From assembly GCA_017936265.1 (NCBI GenBank), contig JAGBFX010000002.1, positions 1 to 59,250 of the forward strand: a stretch of DNA of 59,250 nt, read 5' to 3'. The notes beneath the pieces are model-generated. The model was given only the letters and a program-made list of their open reading frames with translations, did not search any database and had not been told where the DNA came from. Of this stretch, positions 18,386-27,258 are shown piece by piece. The translations under genes were made by a program, and so were the position numbers. The stretch comes from Bacteroidaceae bacterium (lineage in GTDB: Bacteria; Bacteroidota; Bacteroidia; Bacteroidales; Bacteroidaceae). Numbering within the stretch: position 1 is the stretch's first letter; every line of letters begins with the position of its first letter.

Positions 18386-19894
18386 ATGAAACTGAAAGAT
18401 TTATTATCCATTCTCTCTATGCTGTTGCTTTTCTCCTGTGCAGGTACAAGAGACGTCCTAAACGATGCTTCCGCTCTGCCCAAGCGTGAGTTCCGTGGTG
18501 CCTGGATACAGGCAGTTAACGGCCAATTCTCGGGTATGGGCGAGAAGGAGATGAAGAACTACCTTGTCAAAATGCTCGACAACCTTCAGAAAGTCAATGT
18601 GAATGCAATCATCTTTCAGGTGCGAGTGGAGGGCGATGCCCTTTATCCGTCCGAACTTGAGCCGTGGAGCCGTTTCATAACAGGTGTTCAGGGACGCTCG
18701 CCGGGCTGGGACCCGCTGGCATTCATGATAACGGAGTGCCACAAACGCAATATGGAGCTGCATGCATGGATCAATCCCTATCGCGCACGCACCAAGGGAA
18801 CTACATATGTGGCTCCCGCTCATTACAGCAAGAAACGCCCAAGAAACTTCATAGAGTATGAGGGACAGCTCTATTTCAATCCTGCGATGCAGAGTAACCG
18901 TGACCACATATGCAAGGTGGTAACAGACATAATAACCCGTTACGATGTTGACGGTCTGCACATCGATGACTATTTCTATCCTTACCCTGTCAAGGGAAAG
19001 GAGTTTGATGATGATGCGCTCTATCCCAAGGAGGGATATGCCGACAAGGCGGAGTGGCGCAGGGAGAATGTGAATCATCTGATATATCAGCTCCACCGTA
19101 CGGTGTGCCAGCTGAAGCCATGGGTAAAATTCGGTGTCTCTCCGTTCGGAATATACCGTAATGTCGGCAGTGACCCTGACGGCAGCAAGACAAAGGGATT
19201 GCAGTGTTACGATGACCTTAACGCTGATGTCCTTTTCTGGATTAACCAGGGCTGGGTCGATTACTGCATACCGCAGGTCTATTGGGAGATAGGTCATTCG
19301 GCTGCCGACTATGAGGAACTCGTGGAGTGGTGGGCGGCAAAGGCTTCAAACCGTCCTCTGTATATAGGTCAGGATGTGCAGCGTACGATAAAGGCAAAGG
19401 ATGCCGCGTCAAAGACCGGCAATCAGCAGGAACCCAAGTATAGAATGCAGCGTGCCCAGAAGAATATCAAAGGCTCATGCTTCTGGGATGCTGCTTCGGC
19501 GGCGAACAATGTCGGCGGGTATCGTGATTATCTTGCTGCAGGCATGTACTGTTATCCGTCACTCATGCCGCAGTATCCCTTTATTGATAATGTGGCACCG
19601 AAAAAGGTCAAAGGAGTAAAGCTCATAGAAGATGACGGCAAGAATGTCCTTGTGTGGATAAACGACAAAAAACCGGTAAAGGATGTGATGAACGAACCAT
19701 ACAGTTATGTGGTTTATCGCTTCGGTAAGGGAGAGAGGATAAATATATCAGACCCTTCAAGGATTGTACATATTACCCGCCAATGCTATTATGAATTGCC
19801 TGCAGGTCTGGATGGAGAGTTTACTTATGTAGTTACAGTGCTCGACAGGATGCAGAACGAGTCATTGGGCGTAAAATGCAAGGTCAAGTTCTGA
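18386..19894 (+). CDS. Lipoprotein glycosidase of the GHL10 (DUF187) family
   Basis: A 502-residue lipoprotein: signal peptide with lipobox LLFSC (Cys18). From about residue 33 it has the (beta/alpha)8 fold of PF02638, starting REFRGAWIQAVNGQFSG and continuing NVNAIIFQVRVEGDALYPSE, LHAWINPYRAR and DGLHIDDYFYPYP. HIDDYFYP carries the likely catalytic acid. A C-terminal Fn3-like domain (about 410-502) ends the protein. Family members are thought to act on peptidoglycan or other surface glycans; substrate here is unproven. The GNAT gene starts on its stop codon. Confidence 0.9.
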   Translation: MKLKDLLSILSMLLLFSCAGTRDVLNDASALPKREFRGAWIQAVNGQFSGMGEKEMKNYLVKMLDNLQKVNVNAIIFQVRVEGDALYPSELEPWSRFITGVQGRSPGWDPLAFMITECHKRNMELHAWINPYRARTKGTTYVAPAHYSKKRPRNFIEYEGQLYFNPAMQSNRDHICKVVTDIITRYDVDGLHIDDYFYPYPVKGKEFDDDALYPKEGYADKAEWRRENVNHLIYQLHRTVCQLKPWVKFGVSPFGIYRNVGSDPDGSKTKGLQCYDDLNADVLFWINQGWVDYCIPQVYWEIGHSAADYEELVEWWAAKASNRPLYIGQDVQRTIKAKDAASKTGNQQEPKYRMQRAQKNIKGSCFWDAASAANNVGGYRDYLAAGMYCYPSLMPQYPFIDNVAPKKVKGVKLIEDDGKNVLVWINDKKPVKDVMNEPYSYVVYRFGKGERINISDPSRIVHITRQCYYELPAGLDGEFTYVVTVLDRMQNESLGVKCKVKF

Positions 19895-20376
19895 TGTCTG
19901 TGGTAAGAGATTTAGAGAAGAGTATGAGTGAGAATTTTTCCATATATGAGCTGCTTGAGGCAGATGACAAGTATGTAGAGGCGGTGAACCGTCTTTTGGA
20001 GCAGCTGTCATCCACACCCCGTTGTTTCTCCATGGCATCACTTGAGGCGATAGTTAGTTCAGGGAACTCGCATCTGCTGTTGGCCGAAGTTGATGGCAAG
20101 GTTGCGGGTATGTTGACCCTGTCGCATTACCTTGCGCCCACAGGAATGAAGATGTGGATTGAGGATGTTGTCGTTGATGAGGCTATGCGTGGGCGCTCGC
20201 TTGGTCGCCGGCTCGTGGAGCGGGCTGTTGAATACGCACGAACCTTGGGACCAGGAACACTGATGCTAACGTCGCGTCCGTCGCGCGAGGCTGCAAATGC
20301 GCTCTACCGCTCATGTGGCTTCACTTTCAAGGAAACGAACAATTATACGATGAAGATTACAATTGGAAAAAGCTGA
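19894..20376 (+). CDS. GNAT-family N-acetyltransferase
   Basis: A cytoplasmic acetyl-CoA-dependent acyltransferase of about 160 residues. The GNAT core is clear: HLLLAEVDGKVAGMLTLS (beta4), WIEDVVVDEAMRGRSLGRRLVERAVEYA (the RGxGxG-like acetyl-CoA loop is RGRSLGRR), and ANALYRSCGFTFKETNNYTM. The chosen ATG at 19894 overlaps the TGA of the preceding gene by one base, implying coupling; an ATG at 19924 (MSENFS) is an alternative. Its stop codon lies inside the left arm of a shared terminator hairpin. Substrate unknown. Confidence 0.85.
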   Translation: MSVVRDLEKSMSENFSIYELLEADDKYVEAVNRLLEQLSSTPRCFSMASLEAIVSSGNSHLLLAEVDGKVAGMLTLSHYLAPTGMKMWIEDVVVDEAMRGRSLGRRLVERAVEYARTLGPGTLMLTSRPSREAANALYRSCGFTFKETNNYTMKITIGKS

Positions 20377-20402
20377 ACAGGGTTAATTCCTGTTCAGCTT
20401 TT
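20368..20402. terminator. Bidirectional terminator containing both stop codons
   Basis: A perfect 14-bp stem (20368-20381 with 20389-20402) with a 7-nt loop, starting AAAAGCTG and ending CAGCTTTT, so it carries T-runs in both directions. The GNAT stop (20374-20376) is in one arm and the sigma-like gene's stop (20383-20385) is in the loop. Confidence 0.9.
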
Positions 20403-21021
20403 CTAAATTCTCCAGCAGTGCCAGTTGTGCACGGTGCTTTATCATTGAGATTGTTCCCTGTATACGTTTTGGAGAGAGCTCGCTTATGTCCTGCTTGCTG
20501 TCTACATATTTCCATAGCTCTTTTGCCACTGTAAGCATCTGGAATCCTTCGATTACCAGCAGGCGCAGGACTTCGCGGTCGCGCTCGTTGAGCATGTTGT
20601 ATGCTTTCCAGATGGGCAACGACTCATCCTCGTTCTCTTCGGTAAAGGATGATATCTGCTCAATTATTCCCGGTGTGGATGTCGGCGTCTCCTTGTCTTG
20701 CCTCTTCTTCTCGGAATTCTCCTTGTTTATGAAGTAGTTTGTGGCGCAGCGTGCTATGTAGCTGAAAAGCGAGGCTTCGTTCCTCTTCTCCCATTTCCTT
20801 AGAACAGCCCAGTCGTTGCTTGCAATGAATTCATACAACTCTCCGGTCAGGATTGTGATGTCGCAACTCCCGTACAGTTTCTTCGAAAGATACTTGAGGA
20901 TCGGCGCGCATTTTACATAAAAGAAATATTCATGCAACTTCTCGTCTACATCGGGAACGGTCATTCTTTCAATGAGTTCCTCATCGCTCAAAAGAGCAAA
21001 ACTGTTTTCAATCTTAAGCAT
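20383..21021 (-). CDS. Sigma-70-like (ECF-type) regulatory protein
   Basis: A 212-residue protein with the two-domain layout of an ECF sigma factor. Residues about 25-100 resemble region 2 (EYFFYVKCAPILKYLSKKL...ASLFSYIARCATNYFINKE). Residues about 148-205 resemble region 4 (LNERDREVLRLLVIEGFQML...KRIQGTISMIKHRAQLALL). An insertion (about 170-183, WKYVDSKQDISEL) splits the region 4 helix-turn-helix, so promoter recognition may be unusual. It starts 4 nt after the DUF4595 lipoprotein gene and is probably co-transcribed with it. No anti-sigma gene is adjacent. Confidence 0.7.
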   Translation of the reverse strand: MLKIENSFALLSDEELIERMTVPDVDEKLHEYFFYVKCAPILKYLSKKLYGSCDITILTGELYEFIASNDWAVLRKWEKRNEASLFSYIARCATNYFINKENSEKKRQDKETPTSTPGIIEQISSFTEENEDESLPIWKAYNMLNERDREVLRLLVIEGFQMLTVAKELWKYVDSKQDISELSPKRIQGTISMIKHRAQLALLENLEKLNRN

Positions 21022-21025
21022 TGGC

Positions 21026-21970
21026 TTATCTGCTGAATGTCACACTGTAGGCGTTGTATATGTTTGAGGCTCCCAGATAAGTGAGCTTCTGGCTGTTGTC
21101 GTTGTCAAAACTGTATGTGTTCCTTATTGTTATCTTGGGGCGTGGGCCTGCACCGTCACCATAGTCGGTGTTGCCGCCCTGAACCTCGCCTACCAGCACG
21201 TATGGGGTAAACTTGCCGATGTAGCCCATAGATGCAAATATCTGCGGGAAACCGCTCTGCACGAATGGCAGTATCTCATCCGATGAGTATCTGTAGAACT
21301 GTTTCTTGTCGAAAGTGTAGTCATATGTAGAGTAGTCGACAGTGTTGTCTTTGCTGTTTTCCTTTACTATCGTAACTTTCTTCAGCTGATATGAATTCCA
21401 CTTGTATTTGTATGTTGTCAATATATGGTTGTCCCTGTAGGTGCTTTCGGTACAGAGATCACCGTCATATGTAAAGGTGCGCTCGCTTGTAGTGATTACA
21501 GGCTCCTTTGAATTTTCATCAAGGTGGTCGGTGGTTGTCGAGATTGTTGCGATATAACCATCCTTGTTCATATATACGTCTTCTACAACAGACTCGGTAT
21601 ACCTCTCCTCGTTGCCGTTGCTGTCAATCTTGTAGAAACTGACATCGCTCTTTGTCCTTATGTTCTCACGACCTTCGTGGTTGGTGTAATAGTCGATTTT
21701 GCACACTCTTGTCTCTTTCTCATTGATATAACCCTTGACCTCGCGGGTGTAGCTGTATGCTGTAATCTTGTCGTTCTTGTCGCGTACGATGTCCGACCAT
21801 TTTTCAATGGTCTCCATGTTGTCACTGCTCTTGTGGAAAGTTATGGCTGACGGGTCGAAATCAACCTTCGATGCTTCGTTGAACGGATTGAAATCATCGC
21901 TGTCGCTGCATGATGCAACCGCCATGCATGTGAGCATGGTGAATAGTGTGTAGATAATTCTCTTTGTCAT
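21026..21970 (-). CDS. DUF4595-like lipoprotein
   Basis: About 315 residues. The start is taken at the ATG at 21970 (MTKRIIYTLFTML), which gives a clean lipoprotein signal peptide with lipobox VASC and a following SDSDDF acidic stretch, typical of outer-membrane export. The longer frame to 22051 lacks this. The mature part has repeated short Tyr/Thr-rich strands (YSYTREVKGYINEK, RTFTYDGDLCTESTYR, YKYKWNSYQLKKV) as in DUF4595/YD-repeat-like beta proteins. Function unknown. First gene of a two-gene unit with the sigma-like factor. Confidence 0.75.
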   Translation of the reverse strand: MTKRIIYTLFTMLTCMAVASCSDSDDFNPFNEASKVDFDPSAITFHKSSDNMETIEKWSDIVRDKNDKITAYSYTREVKGYINEKETRVCKIDYYTNHEGRENIRTKSDVSFYKIDSNGNEERYTESVVEDVYMNKDGYIATISTTTDHLDENSKEPVITTSERTFTYDGDLCTESTYRDNHILTTYKYKWNSYQLKKVTIVKENSKDNTVDYSTYDYTFDKKQFYRYSSDEILPFVQSGFPQIFASMGYIGKFTPYVLVGEVQGGNTDYGDGAGPRPKITIRNTYSFDNDNSQKLTYLGASNIYNAYSVTFSR

Positions 21971-22048
21971 AATGGGAGTTTTGTAGGTCCCCTTAACGGT
22001 AAACCAAGAATAAAACCATAGTAATGCACTCATATGTCGCATGTACTG

Positions 22049-22056
22049 CAAATGTA
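22049..22056 (-). promoter_or_regulatory. -7 box for the DUF4595/sigma-like operon
   Basis: The minus strand reads TACATTTG, a perfect TAnnTTTG. The predicted start near 22042 lies about 70 nt upstream of the ATG at 21970 and supports that start over the one at 22051. Confidence 0.55.
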
Positions 22057-22101
22057 CAAAAAATGATGTGAAATTTAGTTAAACTTCGGATAATAATGTT
22101 T

Positions 22102-22122
22102 AAAAAGATGACAGGCGTCATC
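22102..22122 (-). terminator. Terminator of the 133-residue orphan gene
   Basis: GATGAC/GTCATC stem with a 4-nt loop followed on the minus strand by five Ts, about 48 nt past the stop. Confidence 0.6.
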
Positions 22123-22169
22123 TCTTGGCTGCTATGGACACAGGAGAAGTCCGTGGATATATGCGGTTT

Positions 22170-22571
22170 TCATCGGTTTGTGTAGAAATCGAATGCTTCC
22201 TTGATGTCATTGCGGCTGCACTCTCTGAATACTGTGTCTGCATTGCTGTCTATGAGGGCAACATGCCTGAGAGAATCGTTCTCCATCTTGTCAAGTAGGG
22301 CATCGTACGTCTTGCAGTCGAAAGTGAAACGGCTGCATCTTTCCTTGACATAGTTGACAAAAGTGTGCAGCCTCTCTGTGGGGAACCCTTCGGATATTGC
22401 CGACAGGAACAGTGAGCATATATATGCTGCAGCAGTTATCTCTTCCTCGCTTCCGCTTGTGTATGTCGCCTTGAAAGCACTCATGAACGGCTCGCCGAAC
22501 AGCGGGGGCGGCTCGTTGCCTGCAATTGACTGGAAAACCTGTGTCAGGTTCTCTTTTTCTTCATTGTCCAT
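22170..22571 (-). CDS. Orphan protein of unknown function
   Basis: I do not recognise this 133-residue, acidic, probably all-helical cytoplasmic protein (MDNEEKENLTQVFQSIAGNEPPP...). It has no signal peptide or membrane segment. Central helices YICSLFLSAISEGFPTERLH and a run of polar helices to the end suggest a small helical bundle. It has an ATG start, its own terminator, and stands alone between the DUF4595 operon and the divergent outer-membrane protein. Coding status is supported by length and by the clear terminator. Confidence 0.6.
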   Translation of the reverse strand: MDNEEKENLTQVFQSIAGNEPPPLFGEPFMSAFKATYTSGSEEEITAAAYICSLFLSAISEGFPTERLHTFVNYVKERCSRFTFDCKTYDALLDKMENDSLRHVALIDSNADTVFRECSRNDIKEAFDFYTNR

Positions 22572-22750
22572 GTTGTAAAATTAGTAAACTTATTGTATCT
22601 TGCATAATTCATGGGTCAAAAACATGGATTTGCCGAATAAATTTGATTCTTGTTAAACTTTTGCCGTTAAAATAAGTCAAAAAAAAGCGTGGGTCAGGGA
22701 CGTGGTTCCAGGTCAATGTGTGCAATCCGGAATATAAATTGATATAAGAT

Positions 22751-25690
22751 ATGAGAAGATTTGTTTTTTCTTTCATTTTGATGCTGTTGGCTGTCGGCGC
22801 TGTGGCGCAAAGGAAGAATGGTACGGTTGCGGGAACCGTTACCGATGCGTCAAGCGGTGAGGCCGTTATCGGCGCCTCGATAGCACTGTACTCATTGCCC
22901 GACACAGTGCTTGTGGTGGGTGTGGGCAGTTCACACGACGGTACATTCACTTTGAGTGCAAAACCGGCAAAGTATCTGCTGCGTCTATCCTATGTGGGTT
23001 ACGAGTCCAAGCAGATGGATGTAAAGGTCGAGTCACGCAAGGTCCTCGAACTTGGTAAAATCACAATCAAGGAGGATGCCAAGTTGCTCGATGAGGCTCT
23101 GGTGGTTGCCGAGGTTCCGCCTGTTACGGCTTCGGGAGATACACTGGTGTATAATACCGCGGCTTTCCGTGTGGCAGAGGGCTCTATGCTCGAAGAGCTC
23201 ATAAAGAAGTATCCTGGAGTGACAATAGAGGATGACGGCACCATAAAGCTTAACGGCAAGACGGTCAACCGCATACTTATGAAAGGAAAGGACTTCTTCG
23301 GCACAGACAAGGATATGGCACTCAAGAATATCTCGGTGGATGCTGTCGACAAGGTCAAGTTCTATGACAAGAAGAGCGACTTTGCGCGCGTTACAGGCAT
23401 AGATGACGGCGAGGAGGAGACTGTGCTCGACCTGCAGATGAAAAAAGGCGTGGCTGACGGCTTCTTCTCCAATACCGATGCCGGCTACGGAACAAAGGAC
23501 CGCTACAGGTTCCAGAACATGACAAACTACTTCAATGATGTCTCGCAGTATACATTGATTCTGTCGGCCAACAACCTCAACGGTCAGGGATTCTCCGATG
23601 GCCGCGGACGTGGATTCCGCGGCGGTGGCAGTGGTCTTGTCGCGCCCAAGCAGGGAGGTTTCAGATTCGCATACGAGAACAGCAAGATTGAGCTTGGCGG
23701 CAACGTGCGTGCCAACCACCGCGATACCGATTCAAAGAGCTGGAGCTCAAGGGAGACCTTCATGCCTCAGCTGGGAAGCAACCAGTTCAGCAATAGCCGT
23801 AGCAACAGCTTCGGACGCTCATCAAGTTTCAATGCCGATTTCCGTCTCGAGTGGAAACCCGACACCATGACAAACATCATATTCAGTCCATCGGTGAGCT
23901 ACTCTTCATCGGACAACTGGTCACAGAGTGCTTCGGCAACATTCCGCGAGAACCCGTTCGATTATGTAAGGCTGTACGAGAAAGACTCCTATGGCGATGT
24001 GTTTGATGCACTTGACAGTGTGGCCATAAACAGCAACCGCAGTGAGTCCATGAGCAACAGCGAGAATTTCTCGGTAAGGGGTAACCTCCAGGTAAACCGC
24101 CGTCTTGCAAAACCTGGACGTAACATAACCTTCAGGGGTAATTTCTCTTACAGCGAGAGCGAGAGCAAAAGTTATTCTGTCAACAGTGTCAAGTATTATC
24201 AGGCGAGTGCCGGCAGTGCAGGCTACGACCGTAAACGCTACTCAACCACACCGTCAGACAATTGGAACTATGACCTGCGTGTGAGTTATACCGAGCCGCT
24301 CATGAAGAATCTTTTCCTTCAGTTCAATTACACTTTCAACAACAGCTACAGCAACAGTGACCGTTCGACATATGTCTTCGATGAGCTTACAGACTATCTG
24401 ATGACACTCAACCACAACTTCCTGTTGCCGAATCTGCCCGAGAATTATGAGAGGTATCTCAATGACAGCCTGAGCCGTTACTCGGAATACCGTACGCAAA
24501 GACACGATGTGCAGCTGATGCTCCGTTATGTTACCGACAAGATGAACTTCAATGCGGGTGTAAGCTACATTCCCCAGCACACCGAGATGTCGTACCAATA
24601 CTTCGGAATCGATACACTGCTCAAACGTGATGTCTACAATATCTCTCCGAATATCCGCTTCCGTTACCGCTGGTCCAAGCAGACAAGCCTGAACATCAAC
24701 TACCGCGGAACTACGAGTCAGCCCTCGATGACCGACCTGCTCGATATCACCGATGACTCCAACCCGTTGAATATCACAAAGGGTAACCCGGGTCTTAAGC
24801 CGTCTTTCAGCAACAATGTGATGGTCAATTTCAATACCTTTAATGTTGATGCGCAACGGGGTTTCAGCACATATGCGAACTTCAACAACACTCTCAACAG
24901 CATCAGCCGCAAGGCTACATATGATGAGGCTACGGGTGCAACGACAACCCAACCCGACAATATAAACGGTAACTGGCGTCTGTCGGGAGGCATTGTCTTC
25001 AATTCGGCGATACCGGCGAACAAGAAGTTTACCTATTCTACGCACACCGATGCAAGCTTCAACAACAGCGTCTCTTACATAAGCATGAACAGGCAGGCAA
25101 ACAGTGTCAAGAGCAAGTCAAAGACTCTGGGATTGAGTGAGCGTCTGAACTTCAACTATCGTAGCGACAATTTCGATGTCTCTCTCAGCGGTTACGTGAG
25201 GTACTCTAACTCAAGCTCAAGCGTACAGCCCGAGGATGAGATGAATGTATTCGACTTCTCATACGGTCCGAGTGTGAACTATACCTTCCCGTGGTACAAC
25301 ATCAAGTTGTCGACAAACATCTCCATGAGCAGCCGAAGGGGTTACAGCGACCCTAATGCCAATACCGATGAACTGCTCTGGAATGCCCAGCTGTCGGCAA
25401 GCTTCCTCGATAGGAATGCGTTGACATTCTCGCTGCAGTTGTTCGATATCCTGCATCAGCAGAGCAATATAAGCCGCGTTGTGGATGCACTTTCACGTAG
25501 GGATACCGAGAACAATGCGATATACAACTACATCATGTTCAACGTCTCCTACAAGTTCAACAATACAGGCAAGGATTCCGGTAAAGGGAACGACAGACGT
25601 GGTGAGGGCATGCGTGGCTACGGCACTCCAGGCGAGAGACCTGGCGGCATGCGTACAATGGTGATGCCTGGTGGGGGCGGAAGGTTCTGA
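22751..25690 (+). CDS. TonB-receptor-like outer-membrane beta-barrel protein
   Basis: 979 residues: signal peptide 1-19 (ends VGAVAQ), a carboxypeptidase-regulatory-like domain (about 25-110, GTVAGTVTDASSGEAVIGASI...RLSYVGYE), a plug-like region (about 120-220, TLVYNTAAFRVAEGSMLEELIKKYPGV...), then an OMP_b-brl_3-type barrel rich in Ser/Asn/Tyr. The plug and barrel resemble TonB-dependent receptors, but no SusD partner or TonB box is evident. Gly/Arg-rich loops (GRGRGFRGGGSG, about 283-294) and a Gly-rich C-terminal tail ending GGGGRF are unusual; the tail departs from the aromatic barrel end. Substrate unknown. Confidence 0.85.
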   Translation: MRRFVFSFILMLLAVGAVAQRKNGTVAGTVTDASSGEAVIGASIALYSLPDTVLVVGVGSSHDGTFTLSAKPAKYLLRLSYVGYESKQMDVKVESRKVLELGKITIKEDAKLLDEALVVAEVPPVTASGDTLVYNTAAFRVAEGSMLEELIKKYPGVTIEDDGTIKLNGKTVNRILMKGKDFFGTDKDMALKNISVDAVDKVKFYDKKSDFARVTGIDDGEEETVLDLQMKKGVADGFFSNTDAGYGTKDRYRFQNMTNYFNDVSQYTLILSANNLNGQGFSDGRGRGFRGGGSGLVAPKQGGFRFAYENSKIELGGNVRANHRDTDSKSWSSRETFMPQLGSNQFSNSRSNSFGRSSSFNADFRLEWKPDTMTNIIFSPSVSYSSSDNWSQSASATFRENPFDYVRLYEKDSYGDVFDALDSVAINSNRSESMSNSENFSVRGNLQVNRRLAKPGRNITFRGNFSYSESESKSYSVNSVKYYQASAGSAGYDRKRYSTTPSDNWNYDLRVSYTEPLMKNLFLQFNYTFNNSYSNSDRSTYVFDELTDYLMTLNHNFLLPNLPENYERYLNDSLSRYSEYRTQRHDVQLMLRYVTDKMNFNAGVSYIPQHTEMSYQYFGIDTLLKRDVYNISPNIRFRYRWSKQTSLNINYRGTTSQPSMTDLLDITDDSNPLNITKGNPGLKPSFSNNVMVNFNTFNVDAQRGFSTYANFNNTLNSISRKATYDEATGATTTQPDNINGNWRLSGGIVFNSAIPANKKFTYSTHTDASFNNSVSYISMNRQANSVKSKSKTLGLSERLNFNYRSDNFDVSLSGYVRYSNSSSSVQPEDEMNVFDFSYGPSVNYTFPWYNIKLSTNISMSSRRGYSDPNANTDELLWNAQLSASFLDRNALTFSLQLFDILHQQSNISRVVDALSRRDTENNAIYNYIMFNVSYKFNNTGKDSGKGNDRRGEGMRGYGTPGERPGGMRTMVMPGGGGRF

Positions 25691-25701
25691 ACTTCCTGAA
25701 A

Positions 25702-25755
25702 AATAAATATTGCTGAAAAGGAGGCCGCATAGCCTCCTTTTCAGCAATATTTATT
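25702..25755 (+). terminator. 24-bp perfect stem terminator abutting a promoter
   Basis: Arms 25702-25725 and 25732-25755 are perfectly complementary with a 6-nt loop (CGCATA). The last base of the stem is the first base of the TATCTTCG -7 box for the next gene. Confidence 0.9.
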
Positions 25756-25762
25756 ATCTTCG
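25755..25762 (+). promoter_or_regulatory. Putative -7 box for cardiolipin synthase
   Basis: TATCTTCG, then CGCAAA. The predicted start near 25769 gives a leader of only about 13 nt. The -33 region would lie inside the terminator's right arm. Confidence 0.5.
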
Positions 25763-25781
25763 CGCAAACCCCATAACAAGT

Positions 25782-27209
25782 ATGATGTCTGGTAATATTA
25801 CATTGATGGGTCTCTTCTACTTTATATACATAGTGGCCGTAGTGTCGCTGATGATAAAGGTAGTGCTCAATAACCGCGACACTGTCAAAACACTGGCGTG
25901 GATGCTTGTTCTTGTCTTTCTTCCGTTCCTTGGTCTGTTGCTCTACTTTTTCTTCGGACGTGATACCCGCAAACAGAAAATTATCAGCAGCCGTCTCCTG
26001 TCGCAGCTACAGAAGAACCAGCTCGGCTGCGGCTCCGACGGCCAATATGAGGTTGAGCCGGAGTACTCTTCGTTGGCGACATTCTTCAGGAACTCTTCAT
26101 CGGTAAGTCTGTTGGGTGCCTCCGAAGCCAAGGTCATTCTCTCGCCCAGGGAGTTCGCATCATTGCTCTACAAGGAGATTGATGCTGCCGAGAATCATAT
26201 TCACATCCAGTTCTACATATTCGAGGATGATGAGTTCGGTGTCCTGTTGCGGGAGCATCTTATTGCCAAGGCAAAGCAGGGTGTCGAGGTGCGAGTCATA
26301 TATGACAGCGTGGGTTGTCTGGGTGTGAACAAGGAGTTCTTCGAGGTCATGCGCTGTGCCGGCATTTATGTCGAGTCGTTCATGAAGGTGCGGTTTCCGT
26401 TGCTTACCAACAAGGTCAACTACCGCAATCATCGTAAGGTCGTTGTAATTGACGGCAAGGTGGGCTTTGTAGGTGGATGCAATATTGCCGACAGGTATCT
26501 GCATGGAGTCAAATGGGGCGAATGGCGTGATACTATGCTGCTTCTGCGTGGGGCGGCGGTCGGCGGTCTGCAGACATCGTTTCTGGTCGATTGGTACTTT
26601 ACCAACCGCTCCCTTGTCTGCGGCAAGCGTTATTTCCTGCAGCAGGCTTCAGGCGGTGCTTCACTTGTCCAGGTCGTGCAGTCCAATCCTGTCGGCGAGG
26701 TGCGCACAATAATGACGGGTATGGCAAAAGCTCTCTTTTCGGCAAAAGGATATGCCTATCTGCAGACTCCCTATTTCATGCCGAACGAGTCGTTCCTTCA
26801 TGCGTTAAAGAGCGCGGCTCTTTCGGGTGTCGACGTCAGGCTGATGATTCCCGAACATTCCGACAGCAGGCTGGTGGACTATGCTACGAGGTCCTATCTT
26901 GTCGATATAATGAAAGCCGGTGTCAAGGTGTATCTTTATGGAGGCGGGTTCCTGCACAGCAAGACCTATGTTAGCGATGACTATCTCTCTTCTGTCGGCT
27001 CGGTAAATATTGATTTCCGTAGTTTCTACTATAATTTCGAGGTCTCGGCATTCGTTTATGGCAAGGATGTGGCCCTTGCGCTCAAGGAGAATTTCTTCGA
27101 GGATATGAAGTCGTGCAAGCAACTGTCACTCAACGGTTTCATGAAAGGACGCTCTTTCAAGGAGAGGTGCCTTGAATCGGTGGCAAGGCTGTTCTCGCCG
27201 TTGCTATGA
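25782..27209 (+). CDS. cls: Cardiolipin synthase (phospholipase D family)
   Basis: Inner-membrane enzyme joining two phosphatidylglycerols into cardiolipin. Two N-terminal membrane helices (about residues 8-27 and 35-55, ending FFGRDTRKQK) precede two phospholipase-D units with HKD motifs: HRKVVVIDG at His217 and HSKTYVSD at His392, each followed by a Gly/Ser-Asn stretch (GGCNIADRY, SVGSVNIDFRSF). I start at the ATG at 25782 (MMSGNITLMG), because the longer frame to 25710 would begin inside the terminator and before the promoter. About 475 residues, normal for Cls. Confidence 0.93.
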   Translation: MMSGNITLMGLFYFIYIVAVVSLMIKVVLNNRDTVKTLAWMLVLVFLPFLGLLLYFFFGRDTRKQKIISSRLLSQLQKNQLGCGSDGQYEVEPEYSSLATFFRNSSSVSLLGASEAKVILSPREFASLLYKEIDAAENHIHIQFYIFEDDEFGVLLREHLIAKAKQGVEVRVIYDSVGCLGVNKEFFEVMRCAGIYVESFMKVRFPLLTNKVNYRNHRKVVVIDGKVGFVGGCNIADRYLHGVKWGEWRDTMLLLRGAAVGGLQTSFLVDWYFTNRSLVCGKRYFLQQASGGASLVQVVQSNPVGEVRTIMTGMAKALFSAKGYAYLQTPYFMPNESFLHALKSAALSGVDVRLMIPEHSDSRLVDYATRSYLVDIMKAGVKVYLYGGGFLHSKTYVSDDYLSSVGSVNIDFRSFYYNFEVSAFVYGKDVALALKENFFEDMKSCKQLSLNGFMKGRSFKERCLESVARLFSPLL

Positions 27210-27224
27210 TTGTCAATAACGTAC

Positions 27225-27250
27225 AGAGGATGACTCAAAAGTCATCCTCT
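27225..27250. terminator. Bidirectional terminator between cls and rsmD
   Basis: Perfect 11-bp stem AGAGGATGACT/AGTCATCCTCT with a CAAA loop between convergent genes; T-rich sequence follows on the plus side. Confidence 0.85.
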
Positions 27251-27258
27251 TCTTGTAT

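Noticed and set aside
18386-18420. Phage or mobile-island boundary near the XRE gene
   Set aside because: No integrase, tRNA, attachment repeats or phage genes accompany the regulator.
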